Assembly: GCF_021166585.1 (NCBI RefSeq)
Contig: NZ_JAJOZE010000001.1
Span: 1,330,245 to 1,394,244 of the forward strand
DNA: 64,000 nucleotides
Direction: 5' to 3'
Origin: Metabacillus kandeliae
Lineage (GTDB): Bacteria > Bacillota > Bacilli > Bacillales > Bacillaceae
Position numbers and translations under genes: made by a program. The notes under the pieces are model-generated. The model searched no databases, was not told the DNA's origin, and saw only the letters and a list, made by a program, of their open reading frames with translations. Numbering within the stretch: the first letter of the stretch is position 1; the number at the start of each line of letters is the position of its first letter. Shown here in pieces: positions 1 to 10,000 of this stretch.

Positions 1-1491
1 AACCCATGGATCTTTTCCTGCGTATTCTTTCTTTCTAGCAGTCTGGATAATGTTCACAGCCATTACTAGAACACCTGCAGCCATTAAAAAGGCACCTGCA
101 GAGCTCACGAGGTTTTCTGTTTCAAATCCCTGCCCAGGCAGATAAGTGAATACACGGCGCGGCATGCCGTAAAGCCCCAGGAAATGCTGGATAAAGAAAG
201 TTAAATGAAAGCCTGTGACAAATAGAACAAAAGTAATTTTCCCCATTGTTTCGTTCAGCATTTTGTTGAACATCAGCGGCCACCAGTAGTGCAGTCCGGC
301 TAACAGACCGAAAACGACACCGCCGACGATGACGTAATGAAAATGCGCAACAACGAAATAACTGTCATGGTACTGATAGTCGGCTGTAACACCGGCAAGC
401 ATCACTCCAGTTACACCGCCCATAACAAATGTCGGCAAGAACGCGATCGCATAAAGCATCGATGTAGTAAACCTGATGCTTCCTCCCCACATCGTAAAGA
501 GCCAGTTGAATATTTTAATTCCTGTAGGAACGGCAATGGCCATCGTAGCGACGGCAAAAATGGCGTTGGCTATTGGCCCTAGTCCTGTTGTAAACATATG
601 GTGAGCCCAAACCATGAAACCTAAAAATCCGATTAGAACAGTAGCGAAAACCATTGCTGAGTACCCAAAAAGCCTTTTTTTCGAAAACACCGGAATGACT
701 TCAGAAAATATCCCGAAAGCCGGCAAAATCAAAATATAAACTTCAGGATGGCCGAATATCCAGAAGATATGCTCCCAGATAATCGTGTTCCCTCCTGCAC
801 CCGCAACGAAGAAGTTCGTATGAAAAACCCTGTCCAGCGTCATAAGCGCCAGTCCGACCGTAAGCGGAGGAAATGCAAATAATATAAGTGCTGAAGCTAC
901 GAAAGTCGTCCAGGTAAAGAGCGGCATTCTCATATAGGTCATACCCGGCGCCCTCATACTAATAATCGTTGCCAGAAAGTTGATCCCGCCGACCAAGGTT
1001 CCAATACCTGATATCTGCAGGCCAAGAGCGTAAAAGTCGATGCCATGCCCCTTGGAATCCAGCGACAGGGAAGCATAGGAGGTCCAGCCTGCATCAGGCG
1101 CACCGCCTAAAAACCAGCCAAGGTTTAAAAATATTCCACCGAATAAAAACAGCCAGAAGCCAAGAGCATTGACAAATGGAAAGGCTACATCCCTCGCTCC
1201 AATCTGAAGCGGGACTGCCGCATTCATGAAAGCGAACAGCAAAGGCATTGCGGCCAGAAATATCATTGTGGTTCCATGCATGGTCATCACTTGGTTGTAA
1301 GCGTCACCATTTAAAAAGTCATTGTTCGGAACTGCAAGCTGAATGCGGATCAGCATGGCTTCCAGTCCGCCTACGAGAAAGAAAAACCCGCCGGCCATCA
1401 TATAAAGAATGGCTATTTTTTTATGGTCGACAGTTGTCAAGTAATCCCACACTACTCCGCCGAAGCCCTTCTTCTGAGTGATCGTGCTCAC
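1..1491 (-). CDS. ctaD: Cytochrome caa3 oxidase subunit I (partial, C-terminus beyond left edge)
   Basis: Catalytic heme a/a3-CuB subunit of the terminal oxidase in the cytoplasmic membrane, which reduces O2 to water and pumps protons. The minus-strand frame is open for 497 codons and runs off the left edge; family members are about 620 residues, so about 125 C-terminal residues are missing. The N-terminus reads VSTITQKKGFGG followed by WDYLTTVDHKKI, typical of subunit I. The GTG start at 1491 is chosen because a GGGAGG ribosome binding site sits 7 nt upstream, and the ATG just before it is followed at once by a stop. It lies 50 bp downstream of ctaC and is presumably cotranscribed with it. 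Confidence 0.96.
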   Translation of the reverse strand, partial: MSTITQKKGFGGVVWDYLTTVDHKKIAILYMMAGGFFFLVGGLEAMLIRIQLAVPNNDFLNGDAYNQVMTMHGTTMIFLAAMPLLFAFMNAAVPLQIGARDVAFPFVNALGFWLFLFGGIFLNLGWFLGGAPDAGWTSYASLSLDSKGHGIDFYALGLQISGIGTLVGGINFLATIISMRAPGMTYMRMPLFTWTTFVASALILFAFPPLTVGLALMTLDRVFHTNFFVAGAGGNTIIWEHIFWIFGHPEVYILILPAFGIFSEVIPVFSKKRLFGYSAMVFATVLIGFLGFMVWAHHMFTTGLGPIANAIFAVATMAIAVPTGIKIFNWLFTMWGGSIRFTTSMLYAIAFLPTFVMGGVTGVMLAGVTADYQYHDSYFVVAHFHYVIVGGVVFGLLAGLHYWWPLMFNKMLNETMGKITFVLFVTGFHLTFFIQHFLGLYGMPRRVFTYLPGQGFETENLVSSAGAFLMAAGVLVMAVNIIQTARKKEYAGKDPWV

Positions 1492-1541
1492 ATTGCTACC
1501 TCCCTTTTGCTAAAATCGCATTTTTCTCTATTTCAGATGGA

Positions 1542-2621
1542 TTACTCTACTTTAAGACTCATTACATAATGTGCCAGAGCTTTTGCTTCTTCATCAGTCA
1601 GTTTCGGGTATTTTCCTGATCCTGACATTTTATTTCCAGGCTTATAATACTCTGGGTCTTTTATCCATTTTTCCGTGTTCTCTTCAGAATGATCAAGTAT
1701 GCCTGCGACCCTTGTGCGGTTACCGAAATTGCCGAGGTTCGGTGCATTTCTTGCTGCTTCTGGACGGCTGTCTGACGGCTGAACAGCATGGCAGGCAATA
1801 CAGCCCTTCTGCTTGAACAGCGCTTCTCCCTGTTTTTCCTGATCCCCTTGCGCAACCGGTTTGGCATCTTTCATCTTTTTGGTCCATGCATCAAACTCGC
1901 TTCTTGGAACAGCTTTTACTTTAAAATCCATTAAAGCATGTGAAGGTCCGCAAAGCTCTGCGCATTTGCCGTACAGATATTCCCCTGCATCCTTAACGCG
2001 CTTGGAATCAAATTCGAGCCAGAACTTATTGTCATTCTCCGGATTGGCATCGACTTTTCCGCCTGCTGCCGGGATCCAGAAAGAGTGCTTAACATCTGCA
2101 GCTTTGACCTTAAAATACACCTTTTCATCAGTCGGAACGACCAGCTCCTGGCTCGTGATAATTTTATAGTCAGGATACTCGAATTCCCACCAGTACAAGT
2201 TAGCTCTTACATTAACAACAAGTGCATCTTCAGGCTTTCTTTTGTCGCTTTCCATTTGTTTGACATTCGCCAGATCAAAGGTTGAGGCCACGACCGGCAC
2301 TGCCAATATCAAAAGCAGCAGGATCGGAATGACTGTCCATAGTATTTCCAGCTTATGATTTCCTTCAACCTGCTTTGGAACAGCATCCCCTTCATTTTTT
2401 CTCCTTCTGAATTTAATGATGACATAAATAAAAATGACGGTAACCACTGCGACGACAACAACCATGATGATTGTGCTGAGGATCATGATGTTGTATTCAT
2501 TATCAGCCACTTCTCCAGCTGGACGGAGAGTTGATAAATATGGTTCGCCGCATCCTGTCATAAAGAATGCCATCAGCAGCATTAACGGCAGCAATCGCCA
2601 TTTTGTCAGCCACTTTTCCAT
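1542..2621 (-). CDS. ctaC: Cytochrome caa3 oxidase subunit II with fused cytochrome c domain
   Basis: Electron-entry subunit of caa3 oxidase, 359 aa. It has a lipoprotein signal with lipobox FMTGC (lipidated Cys24), two membrane segments at about residues 45-70 and 93-113, and a periplasm-facing cupredoxin domain. CuA ligands are visible as His179, Cys220, Cys224, His228 and Met231. The C-terminal cytochrome c domain has CIACH (Cys274, Cys277, His278) and a likely axial Met332. The ATG start has an AGAGGGGG site 10 nt upstream. Its position between ctaB and ctaD matches the B. subtilis cta operon. The attached cytochrome c domain is what distinguishes caa3 from quinol oxidases. Confidence 0.97.
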   Translation of the reverse strand: MEKWLTKWRLLPLMLLMAFFMTGCGEPYLSTLRPAGEVADNEYNIMILSTIIMVVVVAVVTVIFIYVIIKFRRRKNEGDAVPKQVEGNHKLEILWTVIPILLLLILAVPVVASTFDLANVKQMESDKRKPEDALVVNVRANLYWWEFEYPDYKIITSQELVVPTDEKVYFKVKAADVKHSFWIPAAGGKVDANPENDNKFWLEFDSKRVKDAGEYLYGKCAELCGPSHALMDFKVKAVPRSEFDAWTKKMKDAKPVAQGDQEKQGEALFKQKGCIACHAVQPSDSRPEAARNAPNLGNFGNRTRVAGILDHSEENTEKWIKDPEYYKPGNKMSGSGKYPKLTDEEAKALAHYVMSLKVE

Positions 2622-2740
2622 AACCAGTAAACCCCCTCTTTAGTAATAGATTTTTCGACAAATTGGAATATTACAATAATTCAGTTTATGGTAAATTCTT
2701 TTAAATAAAAGAATTTTTAACAGTTATATGTATTAAGAAT

Positions 2741-2763
2741 GCGCGGCGGTATAACCGCCACGC
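2741..2763 (-). other. GC-rich hairpin between ctaB and ctaC
   Basis: On the minus-strand transcript, GCGTGGCGG and CCGCCGCGC can pair as 9 bp (one G-U) around a UUAUA loop. The hairpin starts 10 bp after the ctaB stop and about 120 nt before ctaC. No U-run follows, so it is unlikely to be an efficient intrinsic terminator. It could be a processing or stabilising element that separates ctaB from ctaCD expression. Confidence 0.5.
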
Positions 2764-2772
2764 CTTATCTCT

Positions 2773-3702
2773 TTAAATCAGAGTGAAAATAACCATAGAT
2801 ACAAATAGTATTGTTAAATAATTCAGTGAGTAAATAAACATCCATTTAGCCCATTTTATATCGTCTTTAATCTTAAAGCCGGAAAGGGCAAGCACTACCC
2901 AGCCAATGTTTAAAATAGTGGCCAGAACAACAAAACCAGTGCCAATATTAAACAAATAGAAAGGAAGCGGGAGCAGGCATGCGCACCAAACCATCATCTG
3001 GCGCTTTGTCATGCCAAAGCCATAAACAACAGGCAGCATAGGGATTTTAGCTGCTCTGTACTCTTCCACACGTTTCATAGCAAGCGCCAGGAAGTGCGGC
3101 GGCTGCCAGATAAACATAATCAGGAACAAAACCCATGCTGTCGTGCTCAGGCTTCCATCAACAGCTGCCCATCCAAGCAGCGGAGGAACAGCTCCTGAAA
3201 TGCTTCCGACAACAGTATTCATTGTATACCTGCGCTTTGTCCACATTGTATAAAGGAATACATAAGTGATCACACCGGCAAGGCCGATTATGGCAGCTGT
3301 AACTGTTGTTAAAAACAGGCAGGCCATTCCAGCGGTAATCATGAAGATCCCGGTCCACAGAGCCTGCTGGCCGTTCACTTTACCGTTTACGGTAGGGCGG
3401 TTTCTCGTTCTTTCCATAATGATGTCAATGTCTCTGTCGTAATAGTTATTGACAGCACAGGAACCTCCCATGATCATTGCCGAACCGATCAGGGTAAAAA
3501 ATACTTTATCCAGAGAATCTAGAAAATGAAGTCCGTTGAAGTGAAGAGCGAGCCATAAGCCGGCAAATGTGGTGATCATATTTGAATTGACAATGCCTAT
3601 TTTAATCAAATCAAGAAAATCTTTAAAAGCCGTTGTTTTGGCTATCTCATGAGGACGCTGCTCACTTAGCGCAGTATCTGACATGGTCCTCGAATTAGAC
3701 AT
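2773..3702 (-). CDS. ctaB: Protoheme IX farnesyltransferase (heme O synthase)
   Basis: Integral-membrane UbiA-family prenyltransferase, 309 aa, that adds a farnesyl group to heme b to make heme O, the precursor of heme A. The Asp-rich prenyl-diphosphate motif NNYYDRDID is near residue 80, followed by [10 protein letters not shown]; the second conserved region is [16 protein letters not shown], and the chain is strongly hydrophobic with about nine membrane segments. The open frame extends nine codons further upstream, but the ATG at 3702 is preceded by AAGGAGG at 7 nt and aligns with the B. subtilis N-terminus. It heads the ctaB-ctaC-ctaD unit and is divergent from ctaA, the next enzyme of heme A synthesis. 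Confidence 0.96.
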   Translation of the reverse strand: MSNSRTMSDTALSEQRPHEIAKTTAFKDFLDLIKIGIVNSNMITTFAGLWLALHFNGLHFLDSLDKVFFTLIGSAMIMGGSCAVNNYYDRDIDIIMERTRNRPTVNGKVNGQQALWTGIFMITAGMACLFLTTVTAAIIGLAGVITYVFLYTMWTKRRYTMNTVVGSISGAVPPLLGWAAVDGSLSTTAWVLFLIMFIWQPPHFLALAMKRVEEYRAAKIPMLPVVYGFGMTKRQMMVWCACLLPLPFYLFNIGTGFVVLATILNIGWVVLALSGFKIKDDIKWAKWMFIYSLNYLTILFVSMVIFTLI

Positions 3703-3729
3703 AAAAAATACCTCCTTCTTGCGATTCAT

Positions 3730-4459
3730 GCTGCATGGAAAGCAGCAAAGGTGCCCGCTATAAAGTCCGGGCCTGAACTTTTGACAGAGAAACCCCTTTT
3801 AAATAATGGATGCTACATCTCATATCATACTAAAAATCCACCTCATTAAAAAAGGTTTTATCTTACGTTTTTACAATTAAGCACTTTTTTGTGACAAGAT
3901 CGTGAACATAAGAAACCCTTGAAAAAAGGAGGCATTTTCATTCTATCACAAAAATTGGATTTGCAATCATTGGGATTAAGAAAAGCGGAAGCCGCTTGTT
4001 CAGCCCCGACAAGCGCTGGAGGAAAATCCCGAAAAGTCTGGTTTTGACTTTTTGGGATTTTTCGAAGCGACTCAGATCGGGCTAGGCGCTGGAGCTGGAC
4101 AACGAAAAGCGCAAGCGCCTCGTTCAGCCCAGACAGCTGCTTGCAAAATCCCTAGCGAATCATCTCCAAGATTCAAAGATCTCTCTTGGAAAACCTTCTG
4201 TTTGTATAAATTCTATTATGAGATAGTAAATTCCTCCAGAATTCTTTCCATTTAATTTTATACTTTCAAAACCTTTGTGAACAATGAGTCCATATCATTG
4301 TTTTTTACTGGTGATTTCCTTACAATCAGTATCGTGGCATCAGTCTTTTTTATATACTGTTTCCGAATGTGTTCCTGACAGTTCAATATTGCCGGAAAGC
4401 AGCCACTAAGAATTGAAATACTTTTACAGAAAACTGTAGAGATTTTTTAGATTGAGAAG
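3730..4459. promoter_or_regulatory. ctaB/ctaA divergent control region, with ResD-like boxes
   Basis: A 730-bp spacer between the divergent ctaB and ctaA genes. ResD activates both promoters in B. subtilis (established knowledge), and this spacer contains sequences close to the ResD box TTTGTGAAT: TTTGTGA at 3888-3894 and TTTGTGAACAAT at 4274-4285. A GCCCG/CGGGC hairpin lies in the ctaB leader near 3750-3770. The middle (3979-4140) is a dispersed repeat annotated separately. No convincing -35/-10 pair stood out by eye for either gene, and no real gene is present. Confidence 0.4.
3979..4140. repeat. Dispersed repeat family A, copy 1 (one unit plus a truncated unit)
   Basis: A unit of about 124 bp opening with AGAAAAGCGGAAGCCGC and CAGCCCCGACAAGCGCTGG and closing with GGCGCTGGAGCTGGACAA. 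It is followed directly by a second, truncated unit of about 40 bp that restarts GAAAAGCGCAAGCGCC. The same architecture recurs at 25837-25998. Both copies are intergenic and rich in short palindromes (GCGGAAGCCGC), so RNA folding is likely. It looks like a non-coding interspersed repeat of the kind scattered through Bacillaceae genomes. Confidence 0.75.
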
Positions 4460-4468
4460 GTGAAGAAA

Positions 4469-5416
4469 TTGAAACGAATATTTCAGCTGAAGCCAATTGC
4501 TGTCGTCTCAACAATCGTTCTGCTGCTCGTCCTTCTTGGCGGAGCTCTTGTAACGAAAACAGGCTCAAGCCAAGGCTGCGGGGCATCCTGGCCTCTTTGC
4601 AACGGCAGCATTGTGCAAACAGTGATTACAAAAGAGCTGATTATTGAAGCTGCCCACAGGTTCGTCAGTTCATTAGCCGGGATTCTGGTGATTATCCTTG
4701 CAGTTCTTTCCTGGAGACGAATCGGCCATTTAAGAGAAACAAAGCTTTTGTCTATTCTATCTGTGCTGTTTTTGATTGCGCAGGCCCTTTTAGGCGCTGC
4801 CGCTGTTGTATGGGGACAATCTCCTGCTATTAAAGCCCTTCATTTTGGCGTCTCACTTATCTCTTTTGCCTCTGTATTGCTTTTGACTCTTCTAATATTT
4901 GAAGTAGATAAAAAATATGATGCCAAAGTGCTTATTGTAGACAGAAAAATGAGCTTTCACGCGGTCGGCCTTTTAATTTATACGTATCTTGTCGTTTATA
5001 CAGGTGCGCTCGTAAGACATAAAGGAGCAGGTGTTGCCTGCAGCGATGTGCCGTTTTGTTCAAATTCTTCGATCGGCATGCCTGAAACCATTCAGCAATG
5101 GGTCCAAATGGGACACAGAACAGCTGCATTGATTCTCTTTATCTGGATCGCCATTGCCTGCTATCATGCTGTTAAGCACCACAAGCATGAGAAAGTTCTG
5201 TATCACGGCTGGATTATTTCCATGGTCCTGATTACCCTTCAGGCTTTCACTGGCGCCATGTCAGTACTTACACAGCTAAGCATGTTCTTCACCCTTGCCC
5301 ATGGCTTTATCATTGCCTGCCTCTTCGGAGTTCTCAGCTACCTGGTTCTCCTCGTCACCCGGAACAAAGTGAATAAGCAGGCTAAAAAGGGTTCTGGCAC
5401 AAAAGCTGCACTATAA
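4469..5416 (+). CDS. ctaA: Heme A synthase
   Basis: Eight-helix membrane enzyme that oxidises the C8 methyl of heme O to a formyl group, giving heme A for the caa3 oxidase; about 315 aa. The Cys pair in GCGASWPLCNG, the heme-ligand histidines in EAAHRF and MGHRTAA, and a second Cys pair (ACSDVPFCS) are visible. The frame also has a GTG at 4460, but it overlaps its own ribosome binding site. The TTG at 4469, with AGAAGGTG 6 nt upstream, is a better start. Divergent from ctaB as in B. subtilis. A strong hairpin terminator follows at once. Confidence 0.94.
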   Translation: MKRIFQLKPIAVVSTIVLLLVLLGGALVTKTGSSQGCGASWPLCNGSIVQTVITKELIIEAAHRFVSSLAGILVIILAVLSWRRIGHLRETKLLSILSVLFLIAQALLGAAAVVWGQSPAIKALHFGVSLISFASVLLLTLLIFEVDKKYDAKVLIVDRKMSFHAVGLLIYTYLVVYTGALVRHKGAGVACSDVPFCSNSSIGMPETIQQWVQMGHRTAALILFIWIAIACYHAVKHHKHEKVLYHGWIISMVLITLQAFTGAMSVLTQLSMFFTLAHGFIIACLFGVLSYLVLLVTRNKVNKQAKKGSGTKAAL

Positions 5417-5422
5417 AAAAAG

Positions 5423-5451
5423 ACCGCTGATTTTTTCAGCGGTTTTTTTTT
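5423..5451 (+). terminator. Intrinsic terminator of ctaA
   Basis: ACCGCTGA and TCAGCGGT form an 8-bp stem with a 5-nt loop, followed by a run of T. It begins 7 bp after the ctaA stop. Confidence 0.92.
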
Positions 5452-5487
5452 GCTTTATATTAATTTGCCTTCTTTCTTTAAGACAAG

Positions 5488-6903
5488 CTATGCCTTGAAA
5501 AAATCGATCGCCCTTTTCCGCTGCACAGCATGGTTAATCTCCGGAACAGGATAGTCCCGTCCTATGACAATACCCGCTTTCTCTTGCTCCTGTTCACTCA
5601 TTTTCCACGGTTCGTGAATGAGGGCTGCCGGCACTTGCTTCAGCTCTGGCACATATTTTTTGATATATTCTCCGTCTCTATCAAATTTTTTTGACTGCGT
5701 AACTGGGTTAAAAACACGAAAGTAAGGAACGGCATCTGTGCCGACAGATGCTGCCCACTGCCATCCTCCGATGTTTGAGCTTGCTTCATAATCAACAAGC
5801 TGCCTGGCAAAATATGCTTCTCCAAGCCTCCAGTCAATCAAATAATCCTTTGTTAGGAAAGAAGCCGTCAGCATCCTCATCCTGTTATGCATCCATCCTT
5901 CTTCATTCAGCTGCCTCATGGCTGCATCAATAATGGGAAAGCCTGTTTTTCCTTGTGCCCATTGCTCAAATTGCTGCTCATTTTTGTTCCAATCAAGAGA
6001 CTGATAGTTTTCACTGAATTCCTTATCAGAAATGGATGGAAAGTGCACGAGAATGCTATGGTAAAAATCGCGCCATGCCAGTTCTTTCATAAACGTTTCT
6101 TTTGAGCTGCCCAAATCTTCTTCCTGAAGAACAGCTGCGATCACGGTTCTGGGCGAAAGCATTCCTGTTTTTAAAAATCTGGAAATTCTGCTCGTTCCAT
6201 CTTCAGCCGGGTAATCACGGCTGCTTTCATAATCATTAAGCTTGTGCTGCACAAAGTGAAGCAGTTGCTTTCTTGCTGCTTTTTCGCCAAACTCCCATTT
6301 TTCCATCGCGCTGCCAGCGTACTTTTCCAGTTGCTGCAGCCCTTTATCAGGACGTTCTGCCGGCCTTTTCACCGCCTGCTTCAGTTCGTCAAATACAATG
6401 TGATAGGGCTTCGTAAACTTTTCTGCCCGCCATTTTTTATAATACGGTGTAAATACTTTATATACTGCAGAATCTGATTTTTTTATTTCCTCTGCGCCAT
6501 GCAGAAAAGCATCCTGGTATTGAAAAACTTGTATGCCTTCTGCCTGAAGCATTTGGGTTGTTTCCACATCCCGCGCTTTTCCAAAGCCTGTTTCATCCCC
6601 ATTGAAAAATAAAGCAGAAATGCCTTGCTCGCTTTTTAAAAACTTCCGGAATGCTTTTTCATGATCTCCAACAAATACAGCAAGCTCTGTCCCAAGCTTT
6701 TTCAGCCTTTCATGAAAATGCAGCACGGTTCCTGCAAAATGCTCGTGTCTAAGTCCTGAAGAATTTTTAAATAACGAAGGATTAAGCTGAAATACAAAGA
6801 TTAATCTGGCTCTTTCTTCTCTGCAATAAGACAGTGCATGATAAAGTGCCGTATTATCCTGAAAGCGAAAATCCCTTCTCACCCACATAACAGCTGTTTT
6901 CAA
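5488..6903 (-). CDS. phrB: Deoxyribodipyrimidine photolyase (CPD photolyase)
   Basis: Light-driven repair of UV-induced cyclobutane pyrimidine dimers; 471 aa, a normal length for class I photolyases. The N-terminal antenna Rossmann domain begins AVMWVRRDFRFQDNTAL. The C-terminal FAD-binding helical domain carries the signatures MRQLNEEGWMHNRMRM, GGWQWAASVGTDA, RVFNPVTQSKKFD and YVPEL. The frame continues upstream to 6930, but the TTG at 6903, just after AGAGGGTGATC, starts the protein at the family's normal N-terminus. It sits alone between ctaA and pycA, which are adjacent in B. subtilis, so it is probably an inserted or differentially retained gene. Confidence 0.93.
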   Translation of the reverse strand: MKTAVMWVRRDFRFQDNTALYHALSYCREERARLIFVFQLNPSLFKNSSGLRHEHFAGTVLHFHERLKKLGTELAVFVGDHEKAFRKFLKSEQGISALFFNGDETGFGKARDVETTQMLQAEGIQVFQYQDAFLHGAEEIKKSDSAVYKVFTPYYKKWRAEKFTKPYHIVFDELKQAVKRPAERPDKGLQQLEKYAGSAMEKWEFGEKAARKQLLHFVQHKLNDYESSRDYPAEDGTSRISRFLKTGMLSPRTVIAAVLQEEDLGSSKETFMKELAWRDFYHSILVHFPSISDKEFSENYQSLDWNKNEQQFEQWAQGKTGFPIIDAAMRQLNEEGWMHNRMRMLTASFLTKDYLIDWRLGEAYFARQLVDYEASSNIGGWQWAASVGTDAVPYFRVFNPVTQSKKFDRDGEYIKKYVPELKQVPAALIHEPWKMSEQEQEKAGIVIGRDYPVPEINHAVQRKRAIDFFKA

Positions 6904-7001
6904 ACGATCACCCTCTTTCCCTCTCCTCATCGTATTAAATTGCTTTGTGAAAATCTAACTTCAATATGCCACCCGGAAGACCGTTCGTTCAGCTCCATCG
7001 T

Positions 7002-7030
7002 AAAAAAAGAGACCGGGTAACCCGGTCTCT
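7002..7030 (-). terminator. Intrinsic terminator of pycA
   Basis: GAGACCGGG and CCCGGTCTC form a 9-bp stem with a 3-nt loop, followed on the minus strand by seven T. It lies 12 bp beyond the pycA stop. Confidence 0.92.
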
Positions 7031-7041
7031 TCCTTTTCAGC

Positions 7042-10000
7042 CTATTCTTTTTCTATTTCAATTAATAAATCGCCGGTTTGGATCGGCTCTCCATCTGCGG
7101 CGTGTATTTCTTTTACAGTTCCAGCAAATGGCGCCTGCACGGTTGTTTCCATTTTCATTGCTTCCGTGATCATTAAGTGATCGCCTTTTTTGACTTTATC
7201 GCCTTTTTTGACTGCCGCTCTGATAACAGTACCCGGCATGGAAGCACCAATGTGGGATGGATTGGTTTTATCCGCTTTTGGTTTCGATGCGACGGCTGAT
7301 TTGATGCTTTCATCTTTAATGACAATTTCACGCGACTGTCCGTTCAGCTCAAAATAGATGACCCTTGTTCCATCAGCCTGCGCCTCTCCAACGGAAACAA
7401 GCTTCACAAACAGCGTTTTCCCTTTTTCGATCTCCACTTCAATTTCTTCACCAAGCACCATTCCGTAAAGGAATGTCGGTGTATCAAGAACAGAGATGTC
7501 GCCGAATTCTTCCATCGTTTTTAAGTAATCAAGCAGCACCTTCGGATAAAGGGAATACGTTATTTTTTCAAAAGCCGTTACAGGCCTGCCGACAGCTTGG
7601 AAAAGCTCCTGTTCGATTTCGCCGAAATCGGCTGGCTTCAGCAATTCACCCGGTCTAACTGTAATGGCTTCCCTGCCCTTTAAGATAACCTGCTGCAGCC
7701 TTTCCGGAAATCCTCCATGAGGCTGGCCAAGATAGCCTTCAAACATTTCTATAACAGAATCCGGGAAATCCATTCCATCGCCTTTTTCTAAAATGTCCTG
7801 TTCAGAAAGGCTGTTCTGCACCATAAAGAGCGCCATGTCTCCGACCACTTTGGAAGAAGGTGTTACCTTTACAATATCCCCAAACATGTCATTGACCCGC
7901 CTGTACATTTTCTTTACTTCGTTCCATCGATTTTCAAGACCGACAGCTTTAGCCTGCTGCTGGAGGTTGCTGTATTGTCCTCCTGGCATTTCATGTTCAT
8001 AAACTTCTGTATGCGGAGCTACCATGCCGCTTTCAAAGTCATGGTAATACTTCCTGACATCTTCCCAGTACATAGAAAGCTGCTCGAACGCGTCCACATC
8101 TATGTCAGGCTGTCTTTCCATTCCGTTCATTGCATAGTACAGGCTGTTCGCACCAGGCTGAGATGTAAGGCCAGCCATTGAACCGACCGCAGTGTCGACA
8201 ATGTCCGCTCCTGCTTCTATTGCTTTGGCATACATGAAAATTCCATTCCCGCTTGTATCATGTGTGTGAAGATGAATCGGAAGGTCCACCGTATCCTTAA
8301 GCGCTGAGATGAGCTCATAGGCTGCCTGAGGCTTCAGCAGTCCAGCCATGTCTTTAATGCCGAGTATATGAGCTCCTGCCTTTTCCAGATCTTTTGCCAT
8401 ATTCTGATAATAATTCAAATCATACTTCCGTCTTGTTGGATCTAATATATCACCCGTATAGCAAATGGCTGCTTCCGCCACTTTTCCTGAGTCCCGTACT
8501 GCCTGAATGGCAAGTTCCATGCCTTTCACCCAGTTCAGGCTGTCAAAGATTCTGAACACATCAATTCCGGTCTGGGCTGACTGCTGGACGAACTCTTTAA
8601 TGACGTTGTCGGGATAATTTTTGTAGCCGACAGCGTTTGAAGACCTCAGCAGCATTTGAAAGAGAACATTCGGTATCTCTTTTCTAAGTGAAATAAGCCG
8701 TTCCCAAGGATCTTCCTTTAAAAATCTGTACGATACATCAAATGTCGCTCCGCCCCACATCTCAAAGGAAAAAAGATTGTGCTGAAGACGAGCTGAAGCA
8801 TCTGCAATCTGTTTTAAATCCTTAGTCCGCACCCGTGTTGCAAGAAGAGACTGATGAGCATCTCTGAAGGTCGTATCTGTTAACAGAGCGCTTTGCTGCT
8901 CTTTCACCCATTCTGCCAGCCCTTTAGCTCCGCGCTGTTCAAGAATTTGCTTTGTACCGTTTTGAGGCGGTTCCTGATGGCTTAATTTAGGAATCACCGG
9001 TATGTCAAAATCAGGCTTTGGCTTTTTTTCAATGCCTGGAAATCCATTAATCGTTACATTCCCAATGTAGGTCAGCATTTTCGTGCCGCGGTCTTTTCCT
9101 TTTGGAAAAATAAACAATTCAGGTGTTGTATCAATAAAAGAGGTGTCATATTCACCTGAAAGAAATTTATCATGCTTGACGACATTCTCAAGAAAAGGAA
9201 TATTTGTTTTCAGACCCCTGATTCGGAATTCTTTTAAATTCCGAACCATTTTTGATGCAGCCTGGTCGAATGTCATTGCCCAAGTTGAAACCTTAACAAG
9301 CAGAGAATCATAGTAAGGTGTGATGACAGCACCCTGGAATCCGTTCCCTGCATCAAGCCTTACGCCGAAGCCTCCGCCTGATCGGTAAGCCATAATCCTG
9401 CCAGTATCAGGCATAAATTGATTCAGAGGATCCTCTGTCGTCACCCTTGACTGGATAGCAAATCCATTGGTTTTGATTTCCTCCTGCTTTGGAATGCCGA
9501 CTTCATTGCTATGTATGGATTGTCCTTCAGCAATTCTAAGCTGCGTCTGCACAATATCAACACCAGTAATCATTTCAGTTATCGTATGTTCAACCTGAAC
9601 CCTTGGATTTACTTCTATAAAGTAAAATTCCTCTCCGGAAACTAAAAATTCTACTGTGCCTGCATTGACGTATTGGACATTCACGGCAAGCTTGACAGCT
9701 GCTTCGCAAATTTTCAACCGAAGCTCATCACTCAGAGAAACGCTCGGGGTTACCTCAACTACTTTTTGATGGCGGCGCTGGACAGAACAGTCTCTCTCGT
9801 ACAAATGAACAATATTCCCATGCTTATCGCCGATGATCTGCACCTCAATGTGCTTCGGGTTTTCAATCAGCTTTTCCACATAAACAAGATCGCTTCCGAA
9901 GGCTGCCTTTGCTTCTGATTTCGCACGGTCATACGATTCCTTTGCTTCGGTTTCGTCTTTAACGATCCGCATGCCCCTTCCGCCGCCGCCAAGAGCCGCT

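Noticed and set aside
4052..4255. 67-aa ORF in the ctaB/ctaA spacer
   Set aside because: It runs through dispersed repeat family A and has no ribosome binding site.
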